From Sedimentitalea sp042687825 (GTDB taxonomy: Bacteria > Pseudomonadota > Alphaproteobacteria > Rhodobacterales > Rhodobacteraceae): DNA of 6,467 bases. The position numbers and the translations under genes are program-made. The stretch is from positions 1 to 6,467 of the forward strand of contig NZ_JBHUQE010000042.1 of NCBI RefSeq assembly GCF_042687825.1, read 5' to 3'. Positions 5,895 through 6,467 of this stretch are shown in pieces (positions within the stretch are counted from its first letter, which is position 1; each line of letters starts with the position of its first letter). The notes under the pieces are model-generated. The model was not told where the DNA came from and searched no databases. It saw only the letters and a program-made list of their open reading frames with translations.

Positions 5895-6467
5895 TGCGCG
5901 ACCCCCAGGGCGAAACTGCCAATCCCGAAGCATCCGAACGGCGGATTTTTCTGTTGACGCCCCTTTGGGCCGCTTGTAATCACGCCTGCACGTCGGGCGC
6001 AATGCGCAAGACAGTGGGCGACAGGCCGCAAGGTGTGGCAGGGGACTGTAACTCCCTCGCGGAGACGCACGCCTGGTTCGATTCCAGGGTCGCCCACCAT
6101 TCCGCACTTTTGGTTGGAAAAATCCGCTAACACCTTGAAGGGAAAGGTGGTTTTAGCGGTTCGATAACCGTTTTCACGACAGTACCGCAAAGGCTCCGTG
6201 AAGCACAGTTTCAGCACTGTTCTCTTCAAGGCCAAATTGCCTTTATCGTATATATTCCAAGGACTTGCTAGAAAAGTCATCGTGTGTTCGATAAAGTCGT
6301 CGAACCTGCCTTTCGGAGGCAAAGCGTCGCCCGCTTGATCCAGCATTTGCAGCTTCGACCGTTCCAGCTTTTCAACTTTCGTCTCGTAGGCCTTGATCAG
6401 CGACTCGCTGGTTGTGTTGACGATGCGATCTAACAGACCCTCAATTGTAAGCGTCCGGTCTGACCGC
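5891..6467 (-). CDS. Serine site-specific recombinase, C-terminal part, reading through tRNA-Tyr
   Basis: The visible 191 codons are open from the window edge and match the C-terminus of large serine recombinases. A helical or coiled-coil stretch comes first (fragment residues 9-48, LLDRIVNTTSESLIKAYETK onward). Then comes the family's terminal block: FLASPWNIYDKGNL (65-78), RTVLKLCFTEPLRYCR (82-97) and RTAKTTFPFKVL (102-113). The catalytic serine domain lies off the window. Family similarity ends at about residue 122. The next 28 codons are the exact antisense of tRNA-Tyr (MVGDPGIEPGVRLREG...), and the last 41 read through the rlmB leader. The TGA (5891-5893) overlaps the rlmB ATG. The junction shows that the element sits at the tRNA 3' end and that the host supplies this C-terminus. 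Recombinase identity is from recalled family pattern. Confidence 0.8.
   Translation of the reverse strand, partial: RSDRTLTIEGLLDRIVNTTSESLIKAYETKVEKLERSKLQMLDQAGDALPPKGRFDDFIEHTMTFLASPWNIYDKGNLALKRTVLKLCFTEPLRYCRENGYRTAKTTFPFKVLADFSNQKCGMVGDPGIEPGVRLREGVTVPCHTLRPVAHCLAHCARRAGVITSGPKGRQQKNPPFGCFGIGSFALGVAQ
5954..5982 (+). promoter_or_regulatory. Promoter of tRNA-Tyr
   Basis: TTGACG (5954-5959) and TAATCA (5977-5982) are separated by exactly 17 bp, close to the sigma-70 consensus. Transcription should start at about 5989-5990 and give a leader of roughly 26 nt before the tRNA. It lies in the spacer between rlmB and the tRNA. Confidence 0.7.
6016..6099 (+). tRNA. tRNA-Tyr (GUA)
   Basis: The full 84-base gene folds as a class II tRNA. 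The acceptor arm pairs GGGCGAC (6016-6022) with GTCGCCC (6089-6095). The D arm is GCC/GGC. The anticodon loop CTGTAAC gives anticodon GUA with A37. A long variable arm (GCG GAGA CGC type, about 6058-6070) is typical of bacterial tRNA-Tyr. The T arm pairs CCTGG with CCAGG around TTCGATT. A CCA end is encoded (6097-6099) with discriminator A at 6096. The gene is complete, although an integrated element begins at its 3' side. That fits integration that restores the tRNA end. Confidence 0.97.
6100..6467. mobile_element. Start of an integrated element at the tRNA-Tyr 3' end, partial
   Basis: Sequence to the right of tRNA-Tyr is recombinase coding DNA on the minus strand, so a prophage or integrative island probably starts here and continues beyond the window. 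The attachment core is expected within the 3' half of the tRNA gene (roughly 6058-6099) and should be repeated at the far end. The exact junction cannot be fixed without the other end. Serine recombinases at tRNA genes are less usual than tyrosine integrases. Confidence 0.6.
6124..6175 (+). terminator. Hairpins just after tRNA-Tyr, possible terminator
   Basis: Within the recombinase coding DNA, but on the tRNA strand, two hairpins follow the tRNA. CCGCTAA and CACCTT (6124-6136) pair with AAGGTG (6144-6149) and TTAGCGG (6153-6159), with a 3-base bulge. Then CGGTT/AACCG (6157-6161 and 6166-6170) has a CGAT loop and is followed by TTTTC. The second could terminate the tRNA transcript inside the element. 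Both overlap conserved recombinase codons, so they may be by-products of coding sequence. Confidence 0.3.

Noticed and set aside
5895..6107. N-terminal extension of RlmB by 71 residues
   Set aside because: It would translate antisense tRNA-Tyr and the leader. Known RlmB proteins start near the ATG at 5894, which also has a plausible ribosome-binding site.
1..6467. CRISPR array or defence gene cluster
   Set aside because: I saw no array of regularly spaced repeats and no defence protein on either strand. The rest of the integrated element, where such genes might lie, is outside the window.

Overview
The window looks like chromosomal DNA from a GC-rich alphaproteobacterium, most likely a member of the Rhodobacteraceae (roseobacter type). 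This rests on the protein sequences of HisF, HisE, the CoA-binding protein, the zinc-ribbon protein and RlmB, and on the gene set; no database search was possible. Most of it is ordinary housekeeping and conserved-hypothetical sequence. The two ends carry the mobile DNA.

Left end (1-187): the first 42 bases are the outer end of an IS5/IS903-like insertion sequence, most of which lies off the window. A minus-strand gene follows for a secreted DUF302 protein (188-637). A 97-bp divergent spacer leads to the histidine genes hisF (735-1496) and hisE (1493-1810), which overlap by ATGA. HisF makes the imidazole-glycerol-phosphate product and AICAR; HisE hydrolyses phosphoribosyl-ATP earlier in the same pathway. 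hisA and hisH are not in the window.

Middle (1811-2525): about 715 bp without a convincing gene. It holds several inverted repeats, a perfect 11-bp tandem duplication and short reverse-strand peptide fragments that may be remains of a decayed gene. Next come three minus-strand genes: a YccU-like CoA-binding protein (2526-2996), an exported YHS-domain protein (3173-3655) and a small zinc-ribbon protein with a basic tail (3749-4123). Between the YHS gene and the CoA-binding gene there are two minus-strand terminators in a row. That suggests a separate short transcript or an attenuated leader in the gap.

Right part: divergent from the zinc-ribbon gene is a six-helix membrane protein of unknown function (4243-5124). 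It meets rlmB (5121-5894, minus) tail to tail with overlapping stop codons. tRNA-Tyr(GUA) (6016-6099, plus) is divergent from rlmB and has a good sigma-70 promoter.

Right end: directly 3' of tRNA-Tyr, on the minus strand, is the C-terminal part of a serine site-specific recombinase, truncated by the window edge. This marks the boundary of an integrated element inserted at the tRNA gene. The recombinase reading frame has no stop at the junction. It continues through the whole antisense of tRNA-Tyr and the rlmB leader, and ends in an ATGA overlap with the rlmB start. This host-completed recombinase frame, fused to the start of an rRNA methyltransferase gene, is the most interesting feature of the window.
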